From Silurus meridionalis (Eukaryota; Chordata; Actinopteri; Siluriformes; Siluridae): a stretch of DNA of 64,000 nucleotides. The DNA lies in assembly GCF_014805685.1 (NCBI RefSeq), contig NC_060893.1, positions 9,467,773-9,531,772 on the forward strand, in the 5' to 3' direction. Positions within the stretch are counted from its first letter, which is position 1. Each line of letters opens with the position of its first letter. Below, piece after piece: positions 25,321 to 37,346 of this stretch. The notes beneath the pieces are model-generated. The model did not search any database, had not been told where the DNA came from, and worked only from the letters and a program-made list of their open reading frames with translations. A program made the position numbers and the translations under genes.

Positions 25321-26160
25321 ATGGGAAATGTTGTTCGGGGAGCTGTGGCCTTCATTCCATCAGACCGATGTGAGCGATTCTTGGTGGGGGACTTGAAGGA
25401 GATGCCACATGATTGCACCATAGACCTGTGTAGCCGTCATCTTCATCGCTTTCCCCTTAGAGTATGTGCCTTCAGAGACCTTGTTAAACTTTATCTGAGT
25501 AACAACAACTTGAACAGTTTGCCTCCTCAACTTAGCAATCTGGAAAAGCTTCAAATTCTTGCTCTGGACTTCAACAGTTTTGTGGAACTGCCTCTGGTTG
25601 TTTGCAGTCTTCGGCAACTAAGCATACTCTACCTTGGAAATAATCAAATTGCCAAACTGCCAAAAGATCTGTCTCAGCTCAGTGGACTAAAGACATTATG
25701 GCTAGACAACAACTGCTTTACAAAGTTTCCATCTGTAGTATGTAAACTTTACAACCTCAAAACTCTTCATCTGGGTTACAATCAGTTTCGTAGCTTGCCT
25801 CCTGAGCTTTTGAGGTTAAAAGAGCTGCGAAGTATTTGGCTATCAGCCAACGTTCTGAATAAATTTCCACCAGTGCTTCTGGAAATGCACTGGTTGGAAG
25901 TGATTGATGTAGATAGGAACCACATACAGTATTTTCCACCACTTGTACACCTAACAGGGCTTAAGGTTATCATCTATGACCATAATCCATGTTTTAATGC
26001 GCCTTTAGTAGGAGAAGGGGTGAAACGGGTGGGCCGGTGGGCAGATAGTCCTGATGATGTGGATGATGAATCTGAACGAAAAACAGCTGAAATGTCCATT
26101 GAAGAAAAAAACACTGAGGTGTCCACAGAGGTGAGAGAAAAGCTTCCAGAGAATTTGTAA
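25321..26160 (+). CDS. lrrc10: Leucine-rich repeat-containing protein 10, single exon
   Basis: A complete 279-residue intronless gene, matching the single-exon organisation and roughly 277-residue length of mammalian LRRC10. That protein is a heart-restricted protein of the cardiomyocyte Z-disc/dyad region that binds actin and modulates L-type calcium channels. The N-terminus MGNVVRG is followed by AFIPSDRCERF. From about residue 45 to 215 run seven or so leucine-rich repeats of about 23 residues with the LxxLxLxxNxLxxLP pattern (for example LVKLYLSNNNLNSLPPQL and LKTLHLGYNQFRSLPPEL). They are capped by LKVIIYDHNPCFNAP and a GVKRVGRWA segment. The acidic tail (about 245-279) is poorly conserved. 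In tetrapods LRRC10 also lies near CNOT2, so this is the ancestral neighbourhood. Confidence 0.95.
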   Translation: MGNVVRGAVAFIPSDRCERFLVGDLKEMPHDCTIDLCSRHLHRFPLRVCAFRDLVKLYLSNNNLNSLPPQLSNLEKLQILALDFNSFVELPLVVCSLRQLSILYLGNNQIAKLPKDLSQLSGLKTLWLDNNCFTKFPSVVCKLYNLKTLHLGYNQFRSLPPELLRLKELRSIWLSANVLNKFPPVLLEMHWLEVIDVDRNHIQYFPPLVHLTGLKVIIYDHNPCFNAPLVGEGVKRVGRWADSPDDVDDESERKTAEMSIEEKNTEVSTEVREKLPENL

Positions 26161-26780
26161 AAGAAAGAAGTATGATGTTTAATGTCTAGTATACACATTG
26201 AACAGTATCACTCATGTTTCCTAGTTCATGCTGCAAAAGAACATATCTAGTTATAACATTATAATATTCTTTAATATGATATTTAGTAACTTTTTTCAAG
26301 TTTTTCTCCTTTATGGAAGATTCATTTCTGTAAAGTTATAACATTTCTGTATTAGAGATGATCTTGAATTAAAATGTATGAGGTCTTGGAAAATTTTTTC
26401 CAATGATGAATTGCTAATTTCCAACAACGTACCTCACCTCTTCAATAATGCATGTGTGAAGTGACAGATTTGGGTCTCCAGTTTAATGTAGGACCCTTAA
26501 TAGGATTTAATCATCATTCTTACTGTTCCTGGTTGCATATTGGAGTGTTGAGTAGACTACTGTTTATGCAAAGATTAACCTTGTTTTAGCACCTTTTTAT
26601 GTGCATTTTTGCGGTAATTAAAAAAAATAAATAGAAAAATATGTTACACCAGTAAGATAATACTCAAATGGGATATTATGTACATTTTGTATTATTGTCA
26701 GCAAAGCTGATAAGACTGTCACATATTTTGTGTGAAGTGTGTTGTTTTGATATGCAAAGAAATGCTTAAATAAACTTGCA
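26161..26780 (+). other. LRRC10 3' UTR with poly(A) signal
   Basis: AT-rich trailer after the LRRC10 stop, ending at an AATAAA hexamer at 26769-26774. No competing feature is seen. Confidence 0.55.
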
Positions 26781-26974
26781 AAATTTACAAAATGTCTCAA
26801 ATTTCTGTTCTTGATTATTAGAAAAGTACATTTTTTAGAATGTTACTAAGTTATTAGATAGGTACAGTCATTATAACTGCATAAACTAAGATTTGCAGGC
26901 AGTTCTAATGGGAATTACTTTTAAAATAGAATTATTTCTCAATAGCTTCTCTGTTTCAATGGACATAATACAAC

Positions 26975-27340
26975 TAAACAGATGTGGGTTAGGGCCATGC
27001 TCAAGGGCCCAATAGCTGCATCTTGGCTGAAAATTATGACTTTCTGCTGATGAGAAATTACCTAGCCTGACTACTGACCTACCGTTATTATACCATGCTT
27101 AGATGATCAGCATGATGATAATGGAGCAGTGTGTAAATGTGCTGTCTCACAACTCAAGGGGCCCAGGTTGTGTTTTCTCTAAAGTTTCTCCTAGCACCTG
27201 TGTGATTTGCTTCTGTTTTCTCTGATTATCTACCACTCTGGGGATGAACATGTGTTTGGATGATTCCACTCCAATCCAGGGTGTTTTCTCATCTCACTCT
27301 CAGCGAACCACATATACAGCACTTAATCAGCTGGTGATCT
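26975..27340. repeat. Decayed SINE fragments
   Basis: 26975-27075 resembles a minus-strand copy of the tRNA-headed SINE seen intact at 54604-54800 (shared GGGTTAGGGC..GCTCAAGGGCCC block). 27120-27330 resembles the 'ctgtctcacaactcaaggggcccagg' head repeat also seen at 11545 and 49760. Both are strongly diverged. Confidence 0.45.
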
Positions 27341-27424
27341 CCTTGTATTGTTTTATATGAAAAAAAATGGAATTACTCTTTGATGAAAGAAAAGGGTATC
27401 AAAAATAAAAATCCTATCACTCTT

Positions 27425-29190
27425 CTTCCTATTCTTTCGGCTTCTTTTATTATGGGTCACCACAGCGGATCATCCATCTCCATACCCCTGTCTTTTACAT
27501 CTGCCTCTTTCACACCAACTACCTGCATGTCTTCCTTTACCACATCCATTAAACTCCTTCTTGGCCTTCCTCTTTTTCTCCTTCCTGGTGGCTCCATCCT
27601 CAGCATTCTCCTATGATATACCCCATGTCCCTCCTCTGCACATGTCCAAGCCATCTCAATCTCACCTCCCTTACCTTGTCTCCAAAACGTCCTACATGCG
27701 ATGTCCGTCTAATAAACTAATTTCTAATCCTGTCCATCGTCGTCACTCACAACAAAAACCTCAACATCCTCAGCTCTGCTACCTCCAGCTCCACCTTCAG
27801 TCTTTTACTCAATGCCACTGTCTCTAAACATTTACATTTAGCAGAAGCCCTTATCCAGAGCAATGTACAAAATTGCTTTAAGTCTCTAGCAATGAATAAA
27901 TCTATATACGCTAGATTACAAACTTAATATAAATATAACTCTTGAATTCTACAAAGCAAACTGGGAAAATGCTAATTTAAGTGTTTCAGAAAGAGGTAGG
28001 TCTTCAACTGTCGCTTAAAGATAGCCAGGGACTTCGCTTCACGGACATCTAGGGGGAAGTTAATGCCATCACCTCGGTGCCAGAAAAGAGAGCCTTGAAG
28101 TATACTTACCTCTCATTCTGAGAGAAGATGGTACAAGTCGAGCAGTGCTGGAAGATCTCAGACAGCGTGTTGCAGTGCGAAATATGATGAGGTCTCTGAG
28201 GAAAGATGGTGCTGGTCCATTTTTGGCCTTGTAGACAAGCATCAGTGTTTTGAATCTGTGTTTCTGTGTGTTTGAATCTGATACGTGCAGCTACTGGAAG
28301 CCAGTGAAGAGAGCGCAGCAGTGGGGTGGTGTGGAAGAACTTGGGCATATTGAATACAAGTCGTGCAGCTGCGTTTTGGATCATTTGCAGTGGACGAATA
28401 GCGTTCAGAGGAAGACCTGCCAGCAAAAAGAGTTGCAGTAGTTCAGTCTTGAAATGACAAGAGACTGAACAAGCACCTGGGCAGCCTGTGTGGACAGAAA
28501 TGGTAGAATCCTTCGGATGTTGTAGAGAACAAATCGACAGGAACGATCCACATTAGCAACATGTGAGTAGAAGGACAGTTGATTGTCCATAGTTACCCCA
28601 AGGTTACGAGCAGTGGCTGGAGGGGCGAGCAGAGAGTCATGAAGAGTTATTCTGAGATCTTGACCTGGAGATGAATCACCTGGGATGACCAGCAGTTCTG
28701 TTTTGGTGGGGTTGAGTTTTAGTTGATGAGCACTCATCCATGAAGATATGTCTGTCAAGCATGCCGAGATCCGAGCGGAAGCTGTGGTATCTGATGGAGG
28801 AAGATGAGTTGAGTGTCATCTGCATAGCAGTGGTAAGAAAACCCATGTAAGGATATGACTTCACCAGTGGAGTGGGTATAGAGGGAGAAAAGGAGGGAAC
28901 CAAGTACTGAGCCTTGTGGGACACCAGTGGTAAGTCTGCATGGGGCAGATGTGGATCCCCTCCATGTTACCTGGTATGAACGACCTTCCGGACATTCAAC
29001 ATTGCAGGTTTCACCACAGTCCTATAAACTTTCCCTTTCACTCTTGCAGATACCCTTCTATCAAAGATCACTCCTGTCACTCTTCTTCACCCACTCAACC
29101 CTGCCTGCACTGTTTTCTTTACTTCTCTAACACACTCTCCTTTACTTTGCACTGTTGACCCCAGGTACCTGAATTCCTCCACCTTCTATC
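27425..29190 (-). mobile_element. RTE-type LINE fragment, split in two by an L2 insertion
   Basis: 27425-27826 and 28990-29190 align in order with the single fragment at 16290-16830. The left part ends in CACTGTCTCTAAAC and the right part resumes at CATTGCAGGTTTCACCACAG, positions that are adjacent in the uninterrupted copy. The minus-strand frame includes RMLRMEPPGRRKRGRPRR. The element carries frameshifts and is inactive. Confidence 0.8.
27827..28989 (-). mobile_element. 5'-truncated L2-clade LINE
   Basis: The minus strand reads through the 3' half of an L2-type reverse transcriptase: YADDTQL-like remains, then HQLKLNPTKTELLVIPGD, TARNLGVTMDNQLSF, LVISRLNYCNS and LLRSLHWLPVAARIRF. It ends in the usual fish L2 tail, which reads CATTTACATTTAGCAGAAGC on the plus strand at 27829. 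The frame is broken near 28405-28440 and the N-terminal half is missing. It interrupts an older RTE-type fragment. Confidence 0.88.
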
Positions 29191-29399
29191 CTATGTGTTA
29201 ATCTTATTTTCTATACAATTTTGCACAAGGTTTAAAAAAGGATGACATTAGTTTTTTTGTGTGCAGCAATAATGGTGCATGAAGCCCATTTAAATAGGAT
29301 TTTTTTTAACATCAGAAAACTTAATGAGAAACAAAACAAATGGGTATCACGATGCAGTTTTGCTTCTGAAAGCGTTTGATGAGCTAAGAGTGAGTAAAT

Positions 29400-29524
29400 T
29401 GCGAGTTTGTTTGAGGTTTTCATTGCCGGGGCGGTGGAAGAGCTGTACTGTTGTTGTCGTCACAAGCATCATGTGCCAACAGCAGGACGGACTCCAGTAG
29501 CAGCGCCGCCACTCGCTCACAGTG
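29400..29524 (+). promoter_or_regulatory. FNBP4 core promoter and 5' UTR region
   Basis: A GC- and CpG-richer stretch directly before the FNBP4 start codon at 29525; the CpG enrichment continues to about 29800. No TATA box is seen, which fits a housekeeping promoter. The downstream flank (29770-30240) is dense in GCTAGC/GTTAGC words. Confidence 0.5.
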
Positions 29525-30085
29525 ATGGGAAAGAAAAGCCGCACAGGTACTGGCCGACGGACCATTTTACAGCTCTCACCACCAGGACTGCGCAGCGGCA
29601 CGGGAGCAAGTCGAGACGACGCTGTAGAATCTGGATCAGAAGGTGAGACAATGTCCATTCTGTGTATAAGTGTGTGTTTTACCTTTCGGACAGGTTTTTG
29701 GCTTAAATCAGTTTAAATCATTGCGATTTGGTAAGAACACACCCCGGGCCTCGTCTAGGCCAGACCGCTCCCGCCGTGCATGGCGCCTTAAGCACGCTAA
29801 CGAAAGTGAATAGCTAATTTTACACTTTAGCTCAATATAAACAATCATGACAACAAAATAAACAATATACACTAGTTAAATATTAAAGGTATCTATCCTC
29901 TACGCAGGAAATACTCGACACTAACTGTCGCATAACGTTTTCCGTAGCACAGTTAGCTTGCTAGCGCAGTTAGCTTGCTAGCTAACATCGAGATTAGCAG
30001 CGAACAAAACATTGACGTGACCTAGCAAGATTTAGCTCAAAACAAAACATTTTTTTGTTCATTGTTTTTATATAAGCTACACGGT

Positions 30086-30149
<64 letters not shown>

Positions 30150-31996
30150 AGGCAGCGAAAGAGAAAAGAATGGCATATTTCTTTCAGGCCATTTACCCGA
30201 CAGATATTCACAAAAGAAAGTGAGCTAACATTAGTATAAAGCCGCCGTGTTTTAATGAGGAATCGAATTATTTCATGTATTAATTATCATTATTGTAATT
30301 TTACAGTAATTATTAGTTCAGATTTGTGCTGAAAAAAAATCTAACCTGGTCTGAGCAGCTGCCAATTTACAGTCTGGTTTTGTTTAATAACTAGACCATC
30401 TAGTTATTTTCCAGATTTTTTTGTTTTAGTATATTTTAGTTTTTTTCCCATAGTTGCTTAAATAAACATTTTAATTATGATAGCATTTATACTGATTTCT
30501 TCTTGAAATTGGTTGTTAATGGGCATAACTTAAGCCTCGAAAAAGGTCTGACTAGGCCCTTGGTTCATTGAGTAATTATGCTCAAATACTATATATAAAA
30601 TGATTATTGAAATTGTCTAACATTTCATTATTTTTACATTGTGTGCCGTGATTCTGCAATTTCTCACCATTAAAGGATGTCCTTGTCTGCAAAAAAAAAA
30701 AAAAAAAAGACAAATCCCATGCTCTTGTTTTGGACATTTCAGTAGCTGAATTGAAAGAAACTGGGTATTTGTCTTTTAGGGGAGACAGAGACTGATCCAG
30801 TCAAGGACGGGCAAGGAGTCTACAAGGAGGTAAACATGGAAATGAAGACCCCAGCAATGAAGGCAACACGTGAGTAAAGAATTTTGTTTGTTGTCTTGCA
30901 TAGAGTTACACAAATTAATTCATTTATTCATCCTAAAGTCTCCATCTTGCTTTTATTTAAATATAAAGTGTGGTGATTGACATGCATGGTCACACAGCAT
31001 ATAGCAGGAAAGCTGAACTTTCTTGAGTGGATTTTGTTTCAGGTTGTTTTGAACGTATGGTGAATGACTTAATGAAGTGACATGCTATGGATTTTATTTT
31101 TCAATAGAGGGCTTGTCTTTGCTCGGTGCTTATGAGGACAGTGAAGAAGAGGATGCATCTGAACCAAGCAGTTCTGCTGCCAAAGCAAAGCTCAATCGCT
31201 CTGCAGACATTGACAGTACACTTGCAAGTTTTATGGCTGTGAGTAATTTTTCCTCTGCTTTATTTTCCTGGTATAGTTGTTAAGGAATTTATTTGTGTTT
31301 TGCTATATTGCTTTGTTTTATTTCCTTTAAGTGAAAACCATCATTGCAAAGGTTTGTTTTCTAATACTTACCCTAGCTCACTAGTTTTATAAAAAAAATT
31401 TTTTCTGTATTTCTTATGCAGGAAATTGATGCTATCACTACTCAGCCAGTCCAAACTGATGATGCTACAAAGGAGGAGCCCAGTGCTCCAGCACCTACCC
31501 CTCCTCGCCCTGAACCCAAGACAGAACTGCATACTTATGCACAGAATGGCTCTACACAGGAATTTCAGTATAATACACAGTATTCCCTGGCTGGAGGTGA
31601 GTAAATTCATTGGCAACCCCCTGAATTTCATTTTGAATGCTAAATGGAAAGTCCTTACCACCAACACATTCTTAAAATATTAAAAATGACATTGAATTAT
31701 TTTTTTTCTTCTTCTGAAAATGGCTTAAAATTACAAATAAAAAGTTTAAGCAAAAAGACACTCTTCTTGTGCAACTGTTTCGAGACTTTTCGAAACACAC
31801 ATTTGCTAAACAAAACAAGCTAACTGGTTTGATTAAAATCAAAATCAAATTTTATTTGTCACATACATACAGGGTACGACATGCAGTGAAATGCTTTTTA
31901 CGACGTTCCGGCATGAGGGAATAAAATGGGGTGAAAAGGAGAATAAAAATAAAAAATATAATAACAAAATATAAAAAAAAAATAAGATAAATAAGG

Positions 31997-32028
<32 letters not shown>

Positions 32029-35000
32029 ATATACACACACACACACATACAGTGGTCCCCCGGTTATTGAACGGCTCGGCTATCGAACATTCCGGTTAGT
32101 GAACGGTTTTCCGAACGAAATTTCGGTCCGGTGAACGAACAAAGTTCCAGTTACCGAACGCCACCCACGCTGCCCAACCCAGCGCGAGGGGAAGAAACTG
32201 CTTCGGGAAGTTTCTGCTTACCCTGCTGATGTTTCGCTATTTATCCGCGATACCAGTGTATTTTATTTCCATGTGGTACTTCCATGTCACAAAAGCATTT
32301 CATATAAAATTCTCCCATGACACTTTTTCCTGCTGCCGGTTGACCCTGTACTCTCCGCCATTTCGCAAGCTGTGTTATCTTACTGTCATGCTAACCCGTA
32401 ACTTGAGCAGCCCAACTAATTGACAATGGCATTTGTTGACAATGAATTTCATTATCGATTATTATCGAACAATCTTTGGATGATTTTTTTTTGTGTGTGT
32501 GTGTGTGTTTTTGATTTAGCTGGGGTTGAAATGGGTGATTGGCAAGAGGTGTGGGATGAGAACACCGGCTGCTACTACTACTGGAACACCCAGACTAATG
32601 AGGTGGCCTGGGAGGTTCCCCACTATCTAGCTGATCAGATGCAGAATTTACAGCAGTACTCAGAAAGGTGAGCTTTGACATAAATGTTGTCAAAATTGTG
32701 AGTAATTAAAATGTTATTGAACACATCAATATAACTTAATCATGAATTATTAAAAATAGGGACGTAACTTTTAAATAATCTTTTTATTTCAAATAGGTTA
32801 CTCTGCAGAACCCTTAATTTAAATATAACCTCAGTTCATTTCAGTTGATCAGGTTTCATGTTTCACAGCTCGTCTGTTAACGGCAGTGAGGTGTTGCATC
32901 ATGCTGCAAGCTTTCCTGAACAGCACTCTGCTCCGGCTGTCACTGCTTTGAAACAGGAACCAAAAAAGAAGGCATGTTTTAGATGTTTACTGAGTCTCTG
33001 TTATTTAATTAATTCACATATATTATGTAATGTTTTTAGACAGTCCACTATTAAATTACTATTAAATTTTAAATCATTGCTAATCCTCTGTCTTTACACA
33101 GGAAGTAATGGAGAGTGTAGTCGCTTTGACTAGTGATGAGGAGGAGAGGAGAGGGGTAGCTGCATCTCTCCTTGCTCCTCTAATACCAGCTGAAGTAAAA
33201 GAAGCAGAAGAGAAATGGAGGAAAACGATTATAGCGATGGACGAGAAGGTGGACAATGCTCCAGAAGTTGAGGGAGATGTGTCTTCAGCCTCTCCTGCTC
33301 CGTGTGATGAAGAAAGCCCTGCCCAGTGTAATCAGCAAAGTAGGAACCAGTCTAGACAAAACTCTGATGGTGAAGAGGAGACTGAGGAGGATACCAAAGA
33401 TCTGGAACTTGCATTAGAGAGGAAAAAGGTATGATGCTAAACTTTTAAATAAGTCACATCATGCTTATTATGTCTAAGTACTAGGATAGATAGGACTTAT
33501 TCTAACGTGGTAAATATTCCACGATTGGCTATATAAATAGGTTTATTATATGCACTGAAGCTACCGTATTTTTCGGACTATAAGCCGCTACTTTTAAACC
33601 CCGCGGCTTATTTATGAATTTTTCCTGGGTTTCACAAACTTCAAGCCAAAAAACTGAACGCAATAACATTAGACCAATTAAATTTCCGAACGGAAACAAA
33701 AACAATGCACTTCACCTGTGTTCTGAGCTGCACGGCATCGGGGGAAAGAAAACTTTTTTTTTTAAACGCACGACGATGCCAAAAGATAAACTCCCGAGAG
33801 AAATAGTTGTGAAAGGAAGGAGGAAGACAGTGAACAATGACTTTCTTGGTCGGCTACTGTTTAGATACAAGCCGTTGTAACGCATTGAGTCTGGGTCATG
33901 GGAGAGCTCGCTAACTCCAGTTGCAACAGAAATCATATAAGCACAGACAGGTTTCCAAAACTCGTGCTTTTTTTATTATTCTTGGCAACAGCGTTACGGG
34001 TTAGTCAACGAAACTTCAGAAAATAATAAGGACATATTCCTCGTCTTGAACACACACAGTAATAGTGAAAAATGCAGTGCCAGGCTATTCCCAAAATACC
34101 GCTATGCTCCTAAAGGAAGTGCAAAATATTTCACCCGTTACACCGTGTGTAACGTGTCTTTCGTTAAAGCCTGTGTAAAGTTCATTAGTGTAGACACATG
34201 CAGCTTATAGACAGGTGCGGCTTATTTATGTTTAAAATAAAAATATTTGTAAAATTCAGTGGGTGCGCTTAATAGTCCGGAAATTACGGTGTGTGTATAT
34301 ATAATTCCCTCTATATTGACTAGATTTCTAGTTCTCACTACATTTAAGCAATCCCATAACACAACGCTGCTAGTACCATTTCTTTACCAGCCATGTGTTA
34401 TTTGTTTGGTAATCATTGGCCTTGTTTTTGCACCAAATTTGTGTTTCAAAATTGTCTACTTTAGATTCATCAGACAATAGCTTGAATATATTTTTTACCT
34501 TGTAAATAAGGCTTTCTTTCAAAACAGCATAGCTGTTATGAAGAATGCATAAGATTAGCTATAGACAAAAAAAACTGCCAAGAGATCTACAGAAAGCTGC
34601 TAAACTTAATTGTTGCATCTTTTTCTTATAACAATTCTAAAGCAGCCTTTTTGTTCTGTAATCCCAGGCTGAACTTCGTGCTTTAGAAGAAGGTGATGGC
34701 AGTGCCGGTGGTTCAAGCCCTTGTTCTGAGGCAAGTCAAGAGGGTGCTCGAGGCCTTTTGAAGAAGGCTAAGTGGAAAACAGCCTTTCTTCGTGCACAAA
34801 GTCCTGACTCAAACAGCAGAGGCTCTGACAAAACAGAATGGGACACTGCAGAACCTGTGGATATAGGTAAACCCACAAAAAAGACATTTAATGCAATAAT
34901 AGCCTTAACCATTAAGGTCATATAGAGAAAAATATGTATGTTCATCGTTCTCACTATGCCATGGTAGTAAGTGAGCATTATTTCACTACATTAGCAATAT

Positions 35001-37196
35001 GTAGCTTATCAGAAATTGCTGCAGTAGTTTCAAGAGAACACCCTAGAACGGTTTTAAAAAGTTTAACTTTCCAAGTTTGCCATTTTCTTAAGTTTAACAA
35101 CTGTTATTCACCATTTTTGATTATATTTCATGTTTTATTGTATTCTAGCAAATTGCAAAACAGCTGAGAAACAAGAGGACAAAGAGGAACAGGAAACAAC
35201 TGTATCCCAAACACCAGAGGAGGGTACAGCAGACCTCAAGGTAAAGATAATTTATAACAAGTTGCTGCACAACAGGCAGTTAAATAAAAATGTTGAATCA
35301 AGTGTTCTGTTGTGTCATAACCGTTTTAGGTATTTAATTTTTTGGGAATCTGGCTTTTTCAGTTTCAGATTGGAGAGCTTGCCAACACCTTAACCAGCAA
35401 AATGGAATTTCTGGGAATTGACAAAAAGGCCATCTCCAACTTTCAACTGCTTTTATTACAAACTGAGGTAGATGAAGTTTTAATTTTTTTAATTTTATTA
35501 CCTTTTCAAGTTTAGTAGGTTTTGAGTAGTAATCCATTCACCCCTGAATATGAAATGCACTATTATTTGTAACAAATTACTAGGTTTTATTTAAAATTAT
35601 TAAATGAATGAAATACAGATTCTGGTTGTCATTGAGCCTTTCGGTCCGCCTTCTCTTTCTTGTAGACGCGGATTGCAGATTGGCGAGAAGGAGCTCTGAA
35701 TGGAAATTATCTCCGCCGCAGGTTGCAGGAAGCTGCTGAGCACATAAAACATTACGAACTTAACGCCACTCCCAAGGGCTGGTCCTGCCACTGGGACAGG
35801 TACGAGCTCCTTACCTTTCACATCTTTATCACTCCACCCCCTCCCTAAAAGCTCTTAACTCCCACCCCACACTTGTGACTATTGACTACCTCTGCAATAT
35901 GGCAAATGCCTGACTGGTTTGTAGTATTGGGAAATGTCGCCAAACAAGGAGAGAGATCCAAAGTTGTGTTATAAGAGAGCATCTGTAAAGAGCCAAGTGA
36001 CCGCAACAGAGCCCCAAAGAGATGAGCCCAGTCAGCCCCAAATCAGACAGAATGGGCCACTAGCTCTTTTAGGAAAGGTGCTTGCACGTGCAAGAGCTTT
36101 GAACTTTACAGGACTGCCCCAAAATGATGGGAGATTGAGTGACACAGAGTGACTACATGGAAGCACACAAGCATCAGTTAAAGCGAAGACGGTGCCTTGC
36201 CATTGGAGCCTGAAGGTCAGACCAATCTACTTTGTTTACTGTTTTTCTTTCCATGCAAAAATTGATGATTGTATAAATACTTTTTCCTTTACCCTCTTCT
36301 GAAGATGTCTTCTCAAAGGCATCTCGGTGGGTTTTTGTCTGTGTGAGTATTGCCATGACTACTGTTCAATAAATGTTTCAGGATTTGCTGTAATTTTTTT
36401 TTCTTTGAGCATAAGGTGGGTTCTTCTCCAGTGTTCCCCATCCAATCTGGCTGCTCTCCTGGGCTTAATGCAATGCCCAGCTCTACATTTTTCATTAGGG
36501 AACTAGAGACCCCCTGCTCCCCAAGTCTCCATGGGTCTCGTGTTAAGGGGCCAGCTAGTAAGACAGCACTGTGTGTTTGTTTCTCCACCTCTAGAGACCA
36601 CAGGCAATACTTCTATGTGAATGACCAGACCAATGCCTCCCAGTGGGATTTTCCAGCAGTGAAGGAAGAAGATGAAGATGCCAAGCCACCCCAACCATCT
36701 GAAGTTTGTCAGGAAAATGCAGGTCACCGACCTCCTGAGGCTTCCAGTGGTCTAGAAGGTAGGTGTCTATTCAACATCCATATTGTAAATTTAGAAGTCA
36801 TTTCTGAAAATACATGCTACTTAGTTATTTAAGCACCTGATATTCACATAATTTGTAATGTTTTAATGAAGTTTTGCTTAAATTTCTTTGTGGCCGGTAC
36901 CTTCTTTTTTAGAAACACAGTCTTATTGGTCAGCTCCTCAACCTCCGCTTCCTCCAGACACACCCCCTCCTCCTGCAGAAGAACCACCACCCCCTCCACC
37001 ACCCCCTGAATCTCCTCCACCACCCCCTCCACCACCGCTCAGTGATGACGGAGAAATCGAGGAGGTAGAAATGGAAGATGAGGATGCTGAGCCACCTGCT
37101 CCTGGGACAGAAGAATTTAGGGTATTTGTTTGTTTCTTCCCTTGCAAATATAATTGATTTACATTTGAAATTTAAATGTTTTTCTTATGTGTGTGT

Positions 37197-37267
<71 letters not shown>

Positions 37268-37286
37268 TGTATGTGTGTGTATGTGT

Positions 37287-37346
<60 letters not shown>

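Noticed and set aside
28405..28758. A 117-codon minus-strand frame that could be called a gene
   Set aside because: It is a piece of L2 reverse transcriptase inside a truncated LINE, with the frame broken at both sides.
36938..37147. Minus-strand glycine/serine-rich frame
   Set aside because: It is the antisense shadow of the FNBP4 polyproline exon.
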